Assembly: GCA_022497155.1 (NCBI GenBank)
Contig: MU385742.1
Location: forward strand, 310,001 to 374,000
From: Whalleya microplaca
Taxonomy: Eukaryota > Ascomycota > Sordariomycetes > Xylariales > Xylariaceae
DNA: 64,000 nt
Reading direction: 5' to 3'
In this document: piece after piece, positions 35,992 to 47,899 of the stretch
Layout of the letters: each line of letters opens with the position of its first letter
Position numbering within the stretch: position 1 is the first letter of the stretch
Program-made: the position numbers and the translations under genes
The notes under the pieces: model-generated
What the model was told of the DNA's origin: nothing
What the model saw: only the letters and a program-made list of their open reading frames with translations
Database searches by the model: none

Positions 35992-37983
35992 ATGAACGGA
36001 CTTCACCGACATCAGAATGGGTGGTACGGCAAGGAGCCCTGGTGGAAGGAGGCGACCTTCTACCAAGTCTATCCGGCCAGCTTCAAGGACTCCAACGGCG
36101 ATGGCTGGGGCGATATTCCCGGCCTCATCTCGGAGATCGAATACCTGCATGAGCTCGGCGTCGACGTCGTGTGGCTCTCGCCCGTCTTCGAGAGCCCCCA
36201 GACAGACATGGGCTACGACGTGTCGGACTACCAGAAGATCTACGCGGCGTACGGCACTGTCGAGGACGTGGACACGCTTGTAGAAGCATGTCACGCCCGC
36301 GGCATGAAGCTAATTCTCGACCTGGTCGTGAACCACACCTCCATCGAGCACGCGTGGTTCAAGGAGTCGCGCTCATCCAAGGATAACCCCAAGCGTGATT
36401 GGTACATCTGGAAGCCGCCGCGGTACAACGAGAAAGGCGAGCGAATCCCGCCGACGAACTGGCGCGGCTATTTCGCCGGCCCGACCTGGACTTGGGACGA
36501 GCACACGCAGGAATACTACCTGCACCTCTACGCGCCGGACCAACCCGACCTTAACTGGGAATCAGATGCATGCCGCGAAGCCGTCTACGAAAATACGATG
36601 CACTTCTGGCTGCGCCGCGGTGTCGACGGCTTCCGCATCGACACCGTGAACAAGTACAGCAAGCGCACGGAGTACGCGGACTCGCCGATCACGGAACCGG
36701 CATCTCCGCACCAGCCGGCACCGCAGATGTGGTGCAACGGGCCGCGGATCCACGAGTTCATTCACGAGATGCAGGAACGCGCACTAGCGCCGTACGGCGC
36801 AGTCTCCGTCGGCGAGCTCTCCAATACGCCGCTTCCCAGCCAGGTGGTGCCGTACGTGTCGGCGGCGGCGCGCGAGCTCGACATGGTCTTCGAGTTCAGC
36901 ATGATCCGGCTGGGCACGGGCGGCATGTTCGGGCCCAAGTACATCTACGTGCCCTTCACGCTGCCGCAGTTCAAGGCCATCGTGGCCAAGTGGCAGACCT
37001 TCATCGAGGGCACCGACGCCTGGACGACCGTGTTCTGCGAAAATCACGACAACGGGCGGGCCGTCAGCCGGTTCGGGAGCTGCGAGACGCCGGAGCTGTG
37101 GGCGGCCAGTGCGAAGACGCTCGCGCTCTGGCAGGCCACGCTCACGGGCACGCTGTTCCTGTACCAGGGCCAGGAGATCGGCATGACCAATATGCCGGCG
37201 CACTGGCCCATCGAAGAGTACAAGGACGTCGAGAGCCGCAGCTTCTATGCGGAGGCGCTGGAGTCAGGGGACGCGAAGCGGATCAAGGATACGATGGCGG
37301 GCCTGCGTATCCTCGCACGCGATCACTCGCGCCTCCCGTTCCAGTGGGACGACGGGCCGAACGCCGGGTTTACGGCCCCCGGCGTGGAGGCCTGGATGCG
37401 GGTCCATGATGACTATGTCGATATCAACGCGAAGAAGCAGAGGCAAGACCCGGAGTCGATTTTGAGTTTCTACAAGAGTATCCTCAAACTACGAAAGCAG
37501 TATAAGGACCTGTTCGTCTTTGGGGCCTTTAGGTTGCTCGCTCTGGAGGACGAGGGGCTGTTCGCGTATGTGAAGGAGAGTACTGTGGAGATTCTAGAAG
37601 AAAAGACTAGAGTAAACGGTTCGAACGGGACCAATGGGACCAACGGGGCCAACGGGGCCAACGGGGCCAACGGGGTCAACGGGGCCAGCGGGGTCAACGG
37701 AGCCAACGGGGCCAGCGGAGCCAACGGGGCCCACGGCCTTCATGTGCCGGGAAAGAAGAGAAAGGCATTGGTGGTGCTGAACTTCTCGAAGGAGTCTCGA
37801 GAATGCTTAGATGCTAGGGATGTGCTAGGCAGTGGTGACGAAGACGTAGTGAGGTTGTTAGTTAGTACGCTAGCACCTGGGGATAGTGAGTGCTTGACGC
37901 TTGGAAATGGGGATGGACCATCGTCGTTGAAGCCTTGGGAGGGCCGTATTTACTTGAATTTTAATGGTCAGGGAGAGATATAG
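35992..37983 (+). CDS. GH13 alpha-glucosidase (maltase)
   Basis: Predicted intracellular alpha-1,4-glucosidase of family GH13, hydrolysing maltose and related sugars taken up by the neighbouring permease. Intronless, 663 residues, no signal peptide. Conserved regions: [19 protein letters not shown] at the N-terminus, [20 protein letters not shown] with the nucleophile Asp (about D217), SVGELSNT with acid/base Glu (about E275), and ENHDNGR with transition-state Asp (about D353; most maltases read HDQPR here). Near residues 541-581 an Asn-Gly-rich tract from a 9-bp minisatellite is inserted in the C-terminal beta domain; yeast-type maltases of about 585 residues lack it, which explains the extra length. 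All catalytic residues are present. Confidence 0.95.
   Translation: MNGLHRHQNGWYGKEPWWKEATFYQVYPASFKDSNGDGWGDIPGLISEIEYLHELGVDVVWLSPVFESPQTDMGYDVSDYQKIYAAYGTVEDVDTLVEACHARGMKLILDLVVNHTSIEHAWFKESRSSKDNPKRDWYIWKPPRYNEKGERIPPTNWRGYFAGPTWTWDEHTQEYYLHLYAPDQPDLNWESDACREAVYENTMHFWLRRGVDGFRIDTVNKYSKRTEYADSPITEPASPHQPAPQMWCNGPRIHEFIHEMQERALAPYGAVSVGELSNTPLPSQVVPYVSAAARELDMVFEFSMIRLGTGGMFGPKYIYVPFTLPQFKAIVAKWQTFIEGTDAWTTVFCENHDNGRAVSRFGSCETPELWAASAKTLALWQATLTGTLFLYQGQEIGMTNMPAHWPIEEYKDVESRSFYAEALESGDAKRIKDTMAGLRILARDHSRLPFQWDDGPNAGFTAPGVEAWMRVHDDYVDINAKKQRQDPESILSFYKSILKLRKQYKDLFVFGAFRLLALEDEGLFAYVKESTVEILEEKTRVNGSNGTNGTNGANGANGANGVNGASGVNGANGASGANGAHGLHVPGKKRKALVVLNFSKESRECLDARDVLGSGDEDVVRLLVSTLAPGDSECLTLGNGDGPSSLKPWEGRIYLNFNGQGEI
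37615..37734 (+). repeat. 9-bp coding minisatellite (AACGGGGCC) in alpha-glucosidase
   Basis: About 13 tandem units of AACGGGGCC-type sequence, mostly NGA/NGT/NGV/SGA triplets in frame. It sits between the conserved beta-domain strand ESTVEILEE and [11 protein letters not shown], so it expands a surface loop. Units differ by single bases, which indicates decay since expansion. Confidence 0.92.
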
Positions 37984-38829
37984 ACTTAATCGGGTTAAGA
38001 TACTAATATCTAGTTCACGTATCTGGGCATTACACATATTGCTAGGAGACCCAGTCTGTTGGTGGATCAATAGGGCAGAAACTTAGTGGAGGACCCTACA
38101 GCACATACTGATACGATTTGCAACACTTTCCCAATAGTAGATTAGACTCCTGTCCTTCAATTGCCATGTGTGAAGTTGTTCCTTGCTTTTTCGTCCTAGA
38201 TGTAAGTCATGTTGTTACAGCATGTGATACCCAGGTATACATAGTACTTACCCATGCCTTATATTAGGTACCATGTAGTAGGGTTTTCTGTTAGGGCAAA
38301 GCAACCGAATGGATACATACTAGTAAATCCTCATGAATTTATATAAATTTATACAATAGGATTGAGCAAATTTTCTTCTTTATACTTACTTGTATGTATG
38401 TGCCCAGCACTGTGAGACGTGTTCGATGTCCGTTCAATGTTGCAAGCGGTGAAGAATTTATCAGAATTTATTTCGCATTTTCGACTTGTGTGATTGGCGT
38501 AAGTGACTTATACACCTAAACGACAACCAAATCGCCCCACCATTATGTGCATATGCATGATAACGGAGCACCGTATACGTCATTCCATGGCATGCAACAG
38601 GGGGGAGCTCTAGCCCACCAACCATCGTGATCATACGTTGTGCAAACAGAGCAAGACATCTTCCGGTTTTTCTCTCTCGCACACCATATTAATTCACGAT
38701 AGACTCATCGGCGACATACCCAAACTCCTCGTCGCCTCCTATCGCTACTGTTGTCACCTACTCTTGTCACCTCGCAACCAACAGAACAATACCTTTCTTC
38801 GATAACAGTGCTCGATCGTAGTCATCAAG
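37984..38829. other. intergenic
   Basis: About 0.85 kb of 3' flank of the glucosidase and promoter/5' UTR of the next gene; pyrimidine-rich from about 38690. No gene seen. Confidence 0.6.
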
Positions 38830-39784
38830 AGTAAGTACCTACAAGTACCTATCTACATGTAGCAGACTCGTTTTGCCATTCGCCCGAATGAGGCGAATGA
38901 GGCGATCTAGTGACGATAAGGGTGCACTTGGCTAACCCAGTGATCTCTTCAACAGTGTCGTACGCTGCCGCAGCTGCATCTGGCCCCAAACAGTCGGCTC
39001 AGGATGTAAGTCTTCCTCACTTTATACATAAACCGCCACCTCCACCTATATATACCCATCCACATATGAACCCTCGCCTCCCCTCCTCTCAAGCAAATAA
39101 ATCCGAAATCCACGGTCTCCCGCCCACTTTTGTGACCCAGATAGCTAACCACGCCTCTTCCTCCCCGCAGGCCGCAGCCCCGCAGCCCCCCTCAGTCGAG
39201 ACCTCGGAGTCATCAGCCAGCACGGGATCGCTAGTGGACGTGGACACGCCGTCGGTACGCACGGTTCCCTCAGACTACCTAGAGCAGGACGTGCAGACGG
39301 AAACGCAGGCGGCACGGGAGGAGCTGGAGGATGCGGCGGCCCGCGCGCGTGCGGAGGCGGACCTGGCCAAGAAGAAGGGCCGCAGCAGGGCGCGCCGCGC
39401 CGACAACTACCTGACGCAGTGGTTCGCGCAGCTGAGCGACGGCACGAGCAACGCCATCGCCGCCGCCAACCTGGCCGCCCTCGTCGGCGTAGGCTCCTTC
39501 TTCGGCTACAAGGCCTGGGGTCTGTACGACCACGGCCGGCTGGGCTGGAAGAACGTCGGGCTTGGTGTGGGCGTTTTGGCCGCCTTGGGGACTGTGCAGG
39601 GGCTTGTGGGAGGGTGAGTTTCCCGATTTATTCTTCTTCTTTTCTTGTGTTGCTGGGGTTTGGATGTATGTGGGATGGGGTGGGGGTTATTTCGAAGTTT
39701 GTCCGGAGTTGGAAGTTGGGCAGAGATCACAGAAGCTAACTAGTTCACAGATATATCTACAAGGCAAAGAAGAGGCAATCATAA
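38830..39784 (+). CDS. OM14-like mitochondrial outer-membrane protein, start codon made by splicing
   Basis: Exons 38830 (coding part a single A), 38956-39005, 39171-39613 and 39751-39784 give 175 residues. Donors are GTAAGT, GTAAGT and GTGAGT. The A at 38830 joins TG at 38956 to make the ATG, followed by SYAAAAASGPKQSAQ, the N-terminus seen in this fungal family. The middle is acidic with VDVDTPSVRTVPSDYLEQDV and a helical charged segment. Two hydrophobic segments follow (AIAAANLAALVGVGSFFGY and NVGLGVGVLAALGTVQGLV), and the tail is basic (YIYKAKKRQS). This layout matches fungal proteins with an OM14 C-terminal domain of the mitochondrial outer membrane; that name is from memory of the family and is moderately sure. 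The next-best start (ATG-less reading from 38910) would put intron 1 in the protein. Confidence 0.75.
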
Positions 39785-39850
39785 GGCAAATGTCTCGCGA
39801 TATCTCATTTTCCTATTTCCTAGTCTACGAGTCATGAACGCGAGGTGGTG

Positions 39851-39880
39851 GATGTTGGCCATGGCGATGTTGGTCATGGC
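39851..39880 (+). repeat. 15-bp tandem duplication
   Basis: GATGTTGGCCATGGC at 39851-39865 is followed directly by the same 15-mer with one C-to-T change. It lies in the 3' spacer between two convergent genes. Confidence 0.9.
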
Positions 39881-39995
39881 ACGAAGGGGGAGTCTCTACT
39901 CCTAATTTCCCACAATCCGATGTGTAATACCTAGTGTCTTCGCCGCGTGAATATACGTGATTCGTTATTCCATTCCCCGCTCCCTTGCTGCATCG

Positions 39996-41780
39996 TCATA
40001 GGAAGAATGCTCCGGGCAAATGCCATATCCACTCCTCCATGTGCATCATGTAACAAGCATCTTGGCTCTTCTCGATCCACTTCATATGTTGAGGTGCAGG
40101 CTTGGCTATACCTATCCCGGCCACGCAATACTCATTTGTATCACTCAGTGCGCAGGCCGTCCATTGGATGTGAGGTTCCAAGGATGAATCAATTAGTTTA
40201 ATTAGTAGCAAAGGTTCTCCTTGGGGTCGCATAACCAACTTCAATGTTGCTCTCCTGCGTTTCTGGGCTTCATCAATTCGGAATAATAGCTGATCCACGC
40301 CACGCATCGGGCCTACAGTGTCCAAGGGCCATATGTTATCAGTGACGTTCCTTATATCAACAAGACGACTTGTTCTTGGGATGTATCTCGCCTTCATATG
40401 TATTTTTAAATATCGTAGATGGACCTCGTTCCTAATACGGCGGATAGTGCGTTCCCAACCCTCATGGAGTTGCACGTTTCGACCGATGTCTGTGTTCTTC
40501 CAGCGGTTCTCCAAAGGGAAGACAAGCGTCAGCGATCGAAGATACTGAAGCGAACTTGCAGGAACCGCGGTGTTGAAAAACTGGTACGGCGCGTGGTGGG
40601 GTAGCCCATTCAGCGGTATTCCCTCGCTGGCATAGTCAATGCCCACTCTGATATGATTGCCAGAGAAGAATACGCGCCGGGCATCTTCGGTCATAGCCTT
40701 GCTGACAAGAAACAGCGGTGTTGGAGGCTGCCAACAGCTGCACAGTGGCGAATACGCAGCATGGTATCGACTACAAAAGCAGCCCGTGGCCATAATACTC
40801 TCTCGTACCTCCCGCTGACATGGTTGGAATTGACAGGCGTAATGTTTGCAAGCCTTGCACATCTCTGGGAAGGCACCATGGCAGCGAAAATCGCTATGAG
40901 GGAATGGTTTGCAGTCTGCGTGTAGCCTGCTCCATCGATGGGCGGAGGGATGGCATGTGTTGGACGGCGATTCAGGTTGGAAACAGCGACCCTTGCACTG
41001 TGGTTGCTCAATCTGATAGCCTTTCTCTATACTCCAGCGGACGTGGTTCGATGGCGTAACCAGGTCTGTGTATTCTAGAATACTTAGGCGTATCTCTATT
41101 GGAAGGTCTAGAAAGCGGAAAGGCGAGGAAATAGGCCACTCTCGAGGTCGGCCCATAAGATGTACAGCGACATCATGAGCCAACTGCTGGAGGCGCGGAC
41201 TGATACTGCTACCGAGTCGAATGTGGCAGGCCACCAGGATGGGGAACTGGCGCAGAGGTGCCAGCGCAACCTCCGCTGTGCGATAGTCCGATACGTCGCA
41301 GATGAAGCCAAAGTCAAGATGGCGATCCCGAAAGTAGGGGCTTATGTGGCTTGCCACCGACTTCCATTCTGAGAGAAGCGCGCGGTTGTGAGGCACAGCA
41401 TCGTCCAATGGCTTGTTGTCACCTGTGCCATCTCTGCAACATGATGGATGGTCCGTTGTAGAAGTGAGATGAAGGGTGATTTTCAAATTTGTCAGGGACG
41501 AAAGTGAAGAGGGACTAAGGTCCATCAGTGGCTGTAGGCGGTGCGTAGTGAACCTGTTTGTGCTATATAGAAGAGACGATGCCTCGGAATAGATAGTTCG
41601 ACAGGTAAGAAGGAGACTGTGAGTATCGGCGACACCATCGCCCAGGTGTTTACCATCAAGTTGCAGTTCTTCGTCGGCTAGTAGAACTTGACGGTAGATA
41701 TTATTTCGAATACCGCGCGGCAGATCAAGCAATCCGATACCTTGCGGTGGTGACGATACAAGTTGTGATGCAAATGCCAT
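39996..41780 (-). CDS. 2EXR / F-box-like protein
   Basis: Intronless 594-residue fungal protein. Two F-box-like/2EXR starts are visible: LLDLPRGIRNNIYRQVLLAD near residue 17 and FLDLPIEIRLSILEYTDLV near residue 223, each followed by typical sequences (SLLLTCRTIYSEASSLLYSTN after the first, LFLVSKAMTEDARRVFFSGN further on after the second). The segment between about 255 and 355 is unusually rich in Cys and His (CHGAFPEMCKACKHYACQFQPC, ATGCFCSRYHAAYSPLCSC) and may bind metal. Such proteins are abundant in filamentous ascomycetes and are thought to be substrate adaptors or related; the role here is unknown. It sits at the edge of the transposon block, but its base composition is normal with no sign of RIP. 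Confidence 0.85.
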   Translation of the reverse strand: MAFASQLVSSPPQGIGLLDLPRGIRNNIYRQVLLADEELQLDGKHLGDGVADTHSLLLTCRTIYSEASSLLYSTNRFTTHRLQPLMDLSPSSLSSLTNLKITLHLTSTTDHPSCCRDGTGDNKPLDDAVPHNRALLSEWKSVASHISPYFRDRHLDFGFICDVSDYRTAEVALAPLRQFPILVACHIRLGSSISPRLQQLAHDVAVHLMGRPREWPISSPFRFLDLPIEIRLSILEYTDLVTPSNHVRWSIEKGYQIEQPQCKGRCFQPESPSNTCHPSAHRWSRLHADCKPFPHSDFRCHGAFPEMCKACKHYACQFQPCQREVRESIMATGCFCSRYHAAYSPLCSCWQPPTPLFLVSKAMTEDARRVFFSGNHIRVGIDYASEGIPLNGLPHHAPYQFFNTAVPASSLQYLRSLTLVFPLENRWKNTDIGRNVQLHEGWERTIRRIRNEVHLRYLKIHMKARYIPRTSRLVDIRNVTDNIWPLDTVGPMRGVDQLLFRIDEAQKRRRATLKLVMRPQGEPLLLIKLIDSSLEPHIQWTACALSDTNEYCVAGIGIAKPAPQHMKWIEKSQDACYMMHMEEWIWHLPGAFFL

Positions 41781-42428
41781 TTTCAGAACAACAGACAGGT
41801 ATTAAATACCGTTGGCAGGGTGTACCACGAAGTCGTAATCTTGACTTAGGACTCATGTAGCATATGTTATGTTCGGAGGTAGCAGAGATCGCGATTGAGG
41901 TCTCGAAAGAAGTCGGACTGAAGTATAGTCTGTTGAGAAGGAGACAGAGGTGTAGAGAATTGGGATGTGTAGGTAGAGGATGCTCAATAGAACAATTTAC
42001 TGCATGTGTGCTATTCACTTTATATTTACTACAAGTCACGAGGCCCGTGCTTTCCCTGGTGAATGGAAGCATGAGGATGTCTGGCATACCTTGTACATGA
42101 TATTGTACATATACATGTTTATAATTGGCCTATTGTGAAAAAGCAGAAGTTAGTGACACCCTACAGGTAAATATGGGTGCTGAAATTCCTGATTTTATCA
42201 TTTATTGCCAGTGCAGACTTTGTACCTGTGTGTACTCTTTACTGTTCATGCTTGTAGATCTAATGCCATTGTATGATTACAGTCTAATGGACTTCTGGCC
42301 AATGAATCCAACAGTGCCAAAAGTTGATCATGTGTCTACTTGCTTCATTTGCTTGTATGGTAATATACTAGGTGCGAAGTGAAAAAAATCTACAGCCTGG
42401 ATTGCTTAACCCAATCCGTTATTTCTTT
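41781..42428. other. intergenic up to transposon insertion site
   Basis: About 650 bp. The stretch 42125-42382 is open on the plus strand (85 codons) but has no recognisable signature. The target duplication ATACC at 42429-42433 closes it. Confidence 0.55.
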
Positions 42429-42433
42429 ATACC

Positions 42434-42687
42434 TGGGACGGCTCAAGGAAGGAGGTGGCGCATCTGAGTAATAGGTGTGTATTACTGTAAAATTATAAGG
42501 TAAGGAGTAAAAGGTTAGCTAATTACTGTATGACAGCCTAACCTGAGAAAACTTTCTTACCTGATTACCTAAGCTATTTGACTAAGTATATGGTCTAGCA
42601 GGTTACGTGTGAGGGGTAGTGGGATATGCTGTAGCTACAGGGACCTTTAGGGAGCTGTAGGGCACCCTATAAGCCTGTGTCGTAACA
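42434..42687 (-). repeat. outer element LTR (left copy)
   Basis: 254 bp, starts TGGGACGG and ends CGTAACA. Pairs without indels with 52748-53001; the differences seen are almost all C/T or G/A. Confidence 0.9.
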
Positions 42688-44762
42688 TTACCCCCCTAAA
42701 TCTATTATATATAATAGCTAATAATAACTAGCTTATAGCGTACCTAGTATATATAAAGATTGACTTAATTACTACTGTTTTTAAAAGGTAATTTTTTAAT
42801 TTTATTTAATCCTTATATTTTTATTTATATAAATTATATAAGATTTAATATTAATACCGAGTAAATTTATTAAAATTTTAAAAATCGAGTCCTTTAAAAA
42901 AATTTTATTAATTTATTATATTCCTTTATAACTATTTAATATCGATTATTATAAGCTATATATTTACTGTTATAACTAATTACTTTTTTAATTACTTGTT
43001 TAATTTTTATAACCGTTATTTTTATCGGCGAAAAATTTCCGAAAGTTCGATTTTGCTAGTAATAAAAAGCATTTCGAAACTTTATAGTTTTTATTATTAT
43101 AATATATATAAGCATGCTACTTTTAATAACACTGCTATTTAATTTTTAAAGTAAAAAGAGCTTATTAACTTATAGCTGTTTAAAATAACGTAATTTTAAA
43201 TAGCTATTCATTATTTTTAAAGGTATTTTTAAACTTGCTATAAATTGTTAAATAATAGACGTAAATTATATTAATAAACGTATTTATTACGTTCGAGTAA
43301 TAAAGAATTAACGATATATTTTTTTAGCCTTATAAATATAATATCCTAACAATCGGTAAAGCAAAAAAATAAACTTATTGTAGTTTTCCGGCAGTCCTTA
43401 AAGCTAATTTATTTTATTTAATTTATTTTTTAGTTAATTATTTACGTTATAACGGAGGCTTTAAATCTTAAGTACGTTAAATAAAGTAACGGCGCTTAAT
43501 TTATATATTTAGCGCTTTTAGTTTGTTAAAAAAGTATAAATAAACTTGTTTTAATCTTACTTAAAACCGTAAAGGCGTTCGGCGGCCCGATCGGCCTTAT
43601 TTAAATCCTTATATAGTCGGTTTAAAATATTTAAAATCTATTAATAATCTTAAACTTTTATTTCTTATATTTAATAAAAAACGGGGTTAATAAAATGTTA
43701 TATTTTAAGTTTAAATCGAGCGTATACGTAATAAAACTTTACTTCCGGTAAGCCGAAAGTATCGCCGTTAACGCTTAGCTTATTTAATAGCTGTAATATT
43801 TATATATTAAAGTTTAATAAACTAAATAAAGTAAAAAGATCTGGGAAAATAAGTTAAGAGTGTGGCTATTTAGCTAAAAAAGTACTATAAGTAGTTTTAA
43901 CAATAGCAAGCTTAATTTCGATAAAGGATTTATCGACTTAAAGTTATTAAACGTAGCTTTTATAATTGCCTTTTAGGGATTTAATATAAACATTAAATTT
44001 AAATGTAAGTTTAATACGTAAGGTAGCTATAACTACTTAAATAACGGCGTGAATTTTACCGCTACCGATAAAAACTATTATTAATATACTGCCGTAATTA
44101 ATTACAAATTAATATATAAATAAATAAAAGGTAACTTGCCGTAACTAATTATAAATCGAGTTAAAAAAAGTAGGTAATTTATTATAATAAATTATAAATT
44201 AAGCTAAAAAAAATTAACCGTATTACCGTAATAAATTATAAATTAACAAGTAATAATAAGTAAGTTTAAGTTTATTATATTATAATATAAATTAAATAAA
44301 AACGAGAAAAGTGTTTAAAAAACGAGGTCGGTAAAAATGACAGGCGTAATTTAGCGCTAATTAACTAGATGTTATTATATATATTTAATAAAATAAAGTT
44401 TAATAAAAAAGAAAAAAAAAGTAGCTAACTTAATTAATAATTAATAAAGGTAACTAATAATTTTAAAAATAACGCCATTAATTATTTATTATATTAAAAC
44501 AAGGTGTTAAGGTGAAGCGAAAGTGAGATATCAGGTTAAAAATAAGTGTATATTAGCTGCTAAAGCTATATGTGTGTGACTATCTGGCTATTTAGTGATA
44601 TCTGTTATAAAAAAGTGAAGGAGATGTGAGGGAAAAAGTCAGCTAAATATAGGTATGTGATCCACTGTAAATTGCCCTGTGGAGTGCCCTGTGAATACCT
44701 TGTGAAGTGCCCTATAAATACCTTATAAAGTGCCTTATAACGTGGCTCCAGGGGGCTTTTAA

Positions 44763-44953
44763 TGTAAAAGGCCGTTACGTTAAAATGTAATTTTATAATG
44801 TTAAATGAGTGTTTATTTTTTAATTAAAGAAGAAAAGAAAATTAAAAAGGTATATCGATATAGCTCGAGAGTATTTATATTAGTTTTCGAGAGCTGTGTT
44901 ATTATATCGGCTTATAATCGCCGATATTTTTTATTATAGTATAGTTTATTATA
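44763..44953 (-). repeat. inner element 3' LTR (relative to element orientation)
   Basis: 191 bp, begins TGTAAAAGGCC on the plus strand and ends TATTATA. Aligns with 52286-52474; the visible changes are transitions plus a 2-bp purine-run difference. Confidence 0.88.
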
Positions 44954-47899
44954 TTATTTTTCCCCTTTACTTTTTACGTAATTATATCGCGTCTTTTATG
45001 CCCGAGCGTAAAATATATATAGATTTCTGTTAATTATCGGCTTTTTTAGCTATTAATGGTTTATTTTATTGTTAATTAAGGCCGGTTTAAGAGATAATAT
45101 AAGGGTACTTTTATAAAAGAATTTTTTTGCTATAAGGGTTTTTAATTTTGCGTTATTATTAGCTAATTAAGTGTAAGGTAAACGCGCGTAAAATTAAAGC
45201 TTAATTTCCGCTTTTAATTAGTTTTTTATTCGGTAATTAAATTTATTTTTAAATTAATAAATCGATCCCTGGTTTTAATTAGCTTAAGTATATAATTAAT
45301 ATAGTATATAATTAGTTTTTATAATTAGCCGCGCGATTAATTCTTTTTTAAGGTCGTTTAAATATTCCGGGCTTTCCTTTCGAAAATTTTTTTTCTTTTT
45401 TTTTTTTTAGGCTATTTATAAGTAAGGACTTATTTTCTTAACTGTTTATTTTATTTTTCTGTTTTTTAATCTTCTAATTTTCCAAACTTTTAATTTTTTT
45501 ATTTTTTTATTTTTTTATTATTTAAATTACTAATATATTTCCCCGCAGTATTTCTATAGCGCGCTTTTTCTTTTCTGCCGCTATTTTTGCCTGTTTTCGC
45601 TTTTGCCGCTGCCGTTATATTTTTGTCTCGTTTTTTTTTCGGCTTTACTGTCCTTAGTAAGCTATTTGTTCGCGTTATTTTTACGGCTTTTTTTTTTTTT
45701 TGCGCGTTATGTCCCGTACTGCCTTTATATCGGCCGTATAATTAAAAACCTCTCCGCTTTTTGTTCCGATTAAACCTATAAATTTTTTTTTTTTTTTAAT
45801 CTTAAAGCATTTTAAGTATAATATTAACTATATTTAACTGTTTATAATATACGGTATATAAAATATACTAAAGATTATAATTGCTTTATTATAAATTACC
45901 TCTCGTTTTTTTTATACAAGTACCGCTTTTTAACCTTATTTTATAATTGCTTGCGGGTACCGAGGTTTATTTTTTCGCTATTATTTTAATAGAAATTTGT
46001 CGAGTTTACGATAGCTCGAATTTTAATAAGTTATTTATTTTCCCGCTTTTTTATAATATTTCTGTTATTTACTTTTTTTTATTTAGCTTTTATTACCGTT
46101 TAAAAGTCGGCCGGAACGTAAACGTAATATATTATTAACGCCGCTATATATCTCGAGCGTATTAAAATAAGCGTTATAGCTTTAAGCCGGGCCGGGGCTT
46201 AATAGTAATAAAAGTAATATATAAGTTTTTATTTTATTTTTTTGTAATTTTTTTAGCTTATATATTATATAAAAGTAGTTTGTAGCCGCGTTTAAAGAAG
46301 TTGCTCGCTCGCTTAAATGTATCGCTAATAATATTAGCGATATTATAGCTGTTATATGTCTTATAATAAGTAACGCTAGGCTTGCCGCTTATGCGCGTAT
46401 TTTTGTTTCCGGTTCTTTTTTTCGGCTTATCCCGCCTGCCTTTATTATTATTATAAACTTTTTATTTAAGCGTAACTTACATAACTTTCGCCCGCGCGTT
46501 TTTTTTACCCCTATTAATATTTCTTACCGTAGCTATAGCCGCTTTTTTAAGTTCCTTCCCGTAAAGGTAAAAAAAAAAGCGATAAATATAAATAAAAAAA
46601 AAGAAAATAATAAAGAAAACGAGCTAAATTATTAACTTTCGGCTAATATAAATACGCCGCTCGGTTAAATTTACTGCGTTTTTCGGTCGGTTTTATAGTA
46701 ATTTTAGTTATCGGTTTATTAAAAAAATTATATAAATAAAAGGGGTTATTTATTATTTATTCGGGAGTAACGTTTGCGTTATTTATAATAATAAAAGATT
46801 TATAATTTCCCGCGACATTTTTTTATTTTATTTATATCTTTTTATTCCCGTATTTTATTAGTATTTTATTAGTTATATAATTATTACGCGAACGTAATTT
46901 TCGCTTTTCCTTTTATATTAATTTTTTTAGGCTTATTGTTTATTTTTATATTACTGTAATTTTTTTTAAAACGGTTTATTATTTCGGTATTTTTTAAGTT
47001 TTCGAGCGGTTTTTATATTAGGGCTATATAATTTACTTACTTTATTAGCACTTGTTTAATTTTTTCTCGCTTTTTCCGCTTAATAATTGCTCGAATAATT
47101 TTCTTTATTTATTATTTTATTTCTTTCTTTCCCTTTTTACTAACTATAAAAAAGGTTATATATTTTTATTTCTTTAAAAAGGCAGGGGATTATTTTTTAT
47201 ATAGCAAATAAGCTCGATATAAAACCGGTTATATATTTCTTTCGGTATATTTAGTTTTATAATCTAGGGGCTAATAATACGCGTTATTTTATATTTAACG
47301 TATAATTATACTAGTTTTTATAAAAGTTAAAATATAGAAATATTTTTAAGCGTTAATTATACTTTATTTCTTATTTAAAATTACTTTATAAAAAATCGCC
47401 GTTTATTAGCTGCGTCTTTTTATCGTTATTACATAATTACTATTATAGCCTATATAAATTTTATCGCCTTTTTTAAGCGCTAAATAAAAGCTTCTGCCCG
47501 TACGTGCGGTTCGGAAATAAGTTTTAGGGTATATTTTATTACTGGAATAGGTTTTACGTAATATCTATAAAATATAAAAAAAAGATTTAGCTTTATTATC
47601 GTAATATTTTAGTTATTAATCGCAAGTATCGCTTCCGGTAGTAATAAGCTTTATTTAAATTAAGCGTATAATATAAACGCTCGAGAATATATTAATATTT
47701 TTTAATTTATTTGTTTAATAGCTTTATCGGTTCCCGGGTAAAACGTAGTTAATAAATATTACTCGATCTTTATTAATAAATAAAGCTATTTTTAAAACCG
47801 CCTTACTTAATTAGATCTTTTATTATTAATTATAATATAGGGAAAATTATAATACTTTTAATAATAGTTTATAAACCGTTCGGTATATATTTCTGCCTC

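Noticed and set aside
36570..37409. 279-codon plus-strand ORF inside the alpha-glucosidase
   Set aside because: It is a frame-shifted shadow of the GC-rich glucosidase coding sequence; the real frame carries all GH13 motifs.
44080..44300. Possible CRISPR-like array of TTATAAATTAA units
   Set aside because: Spacing is irregular, units are AT-rich RIP products, and the organism is a fungus.
42688..44500. AT-rich block taken as a centromere or isochore boundary
   Set aside because: LTR pairs, target duplications and pol motifs explain it as nested RIP-mutated transposons.
45947..46138. 63-codon ORF in the AT-rich block
   Set aside because: Chance open frame in RIP-mutated transposon DNA; the element is read on the other strand.
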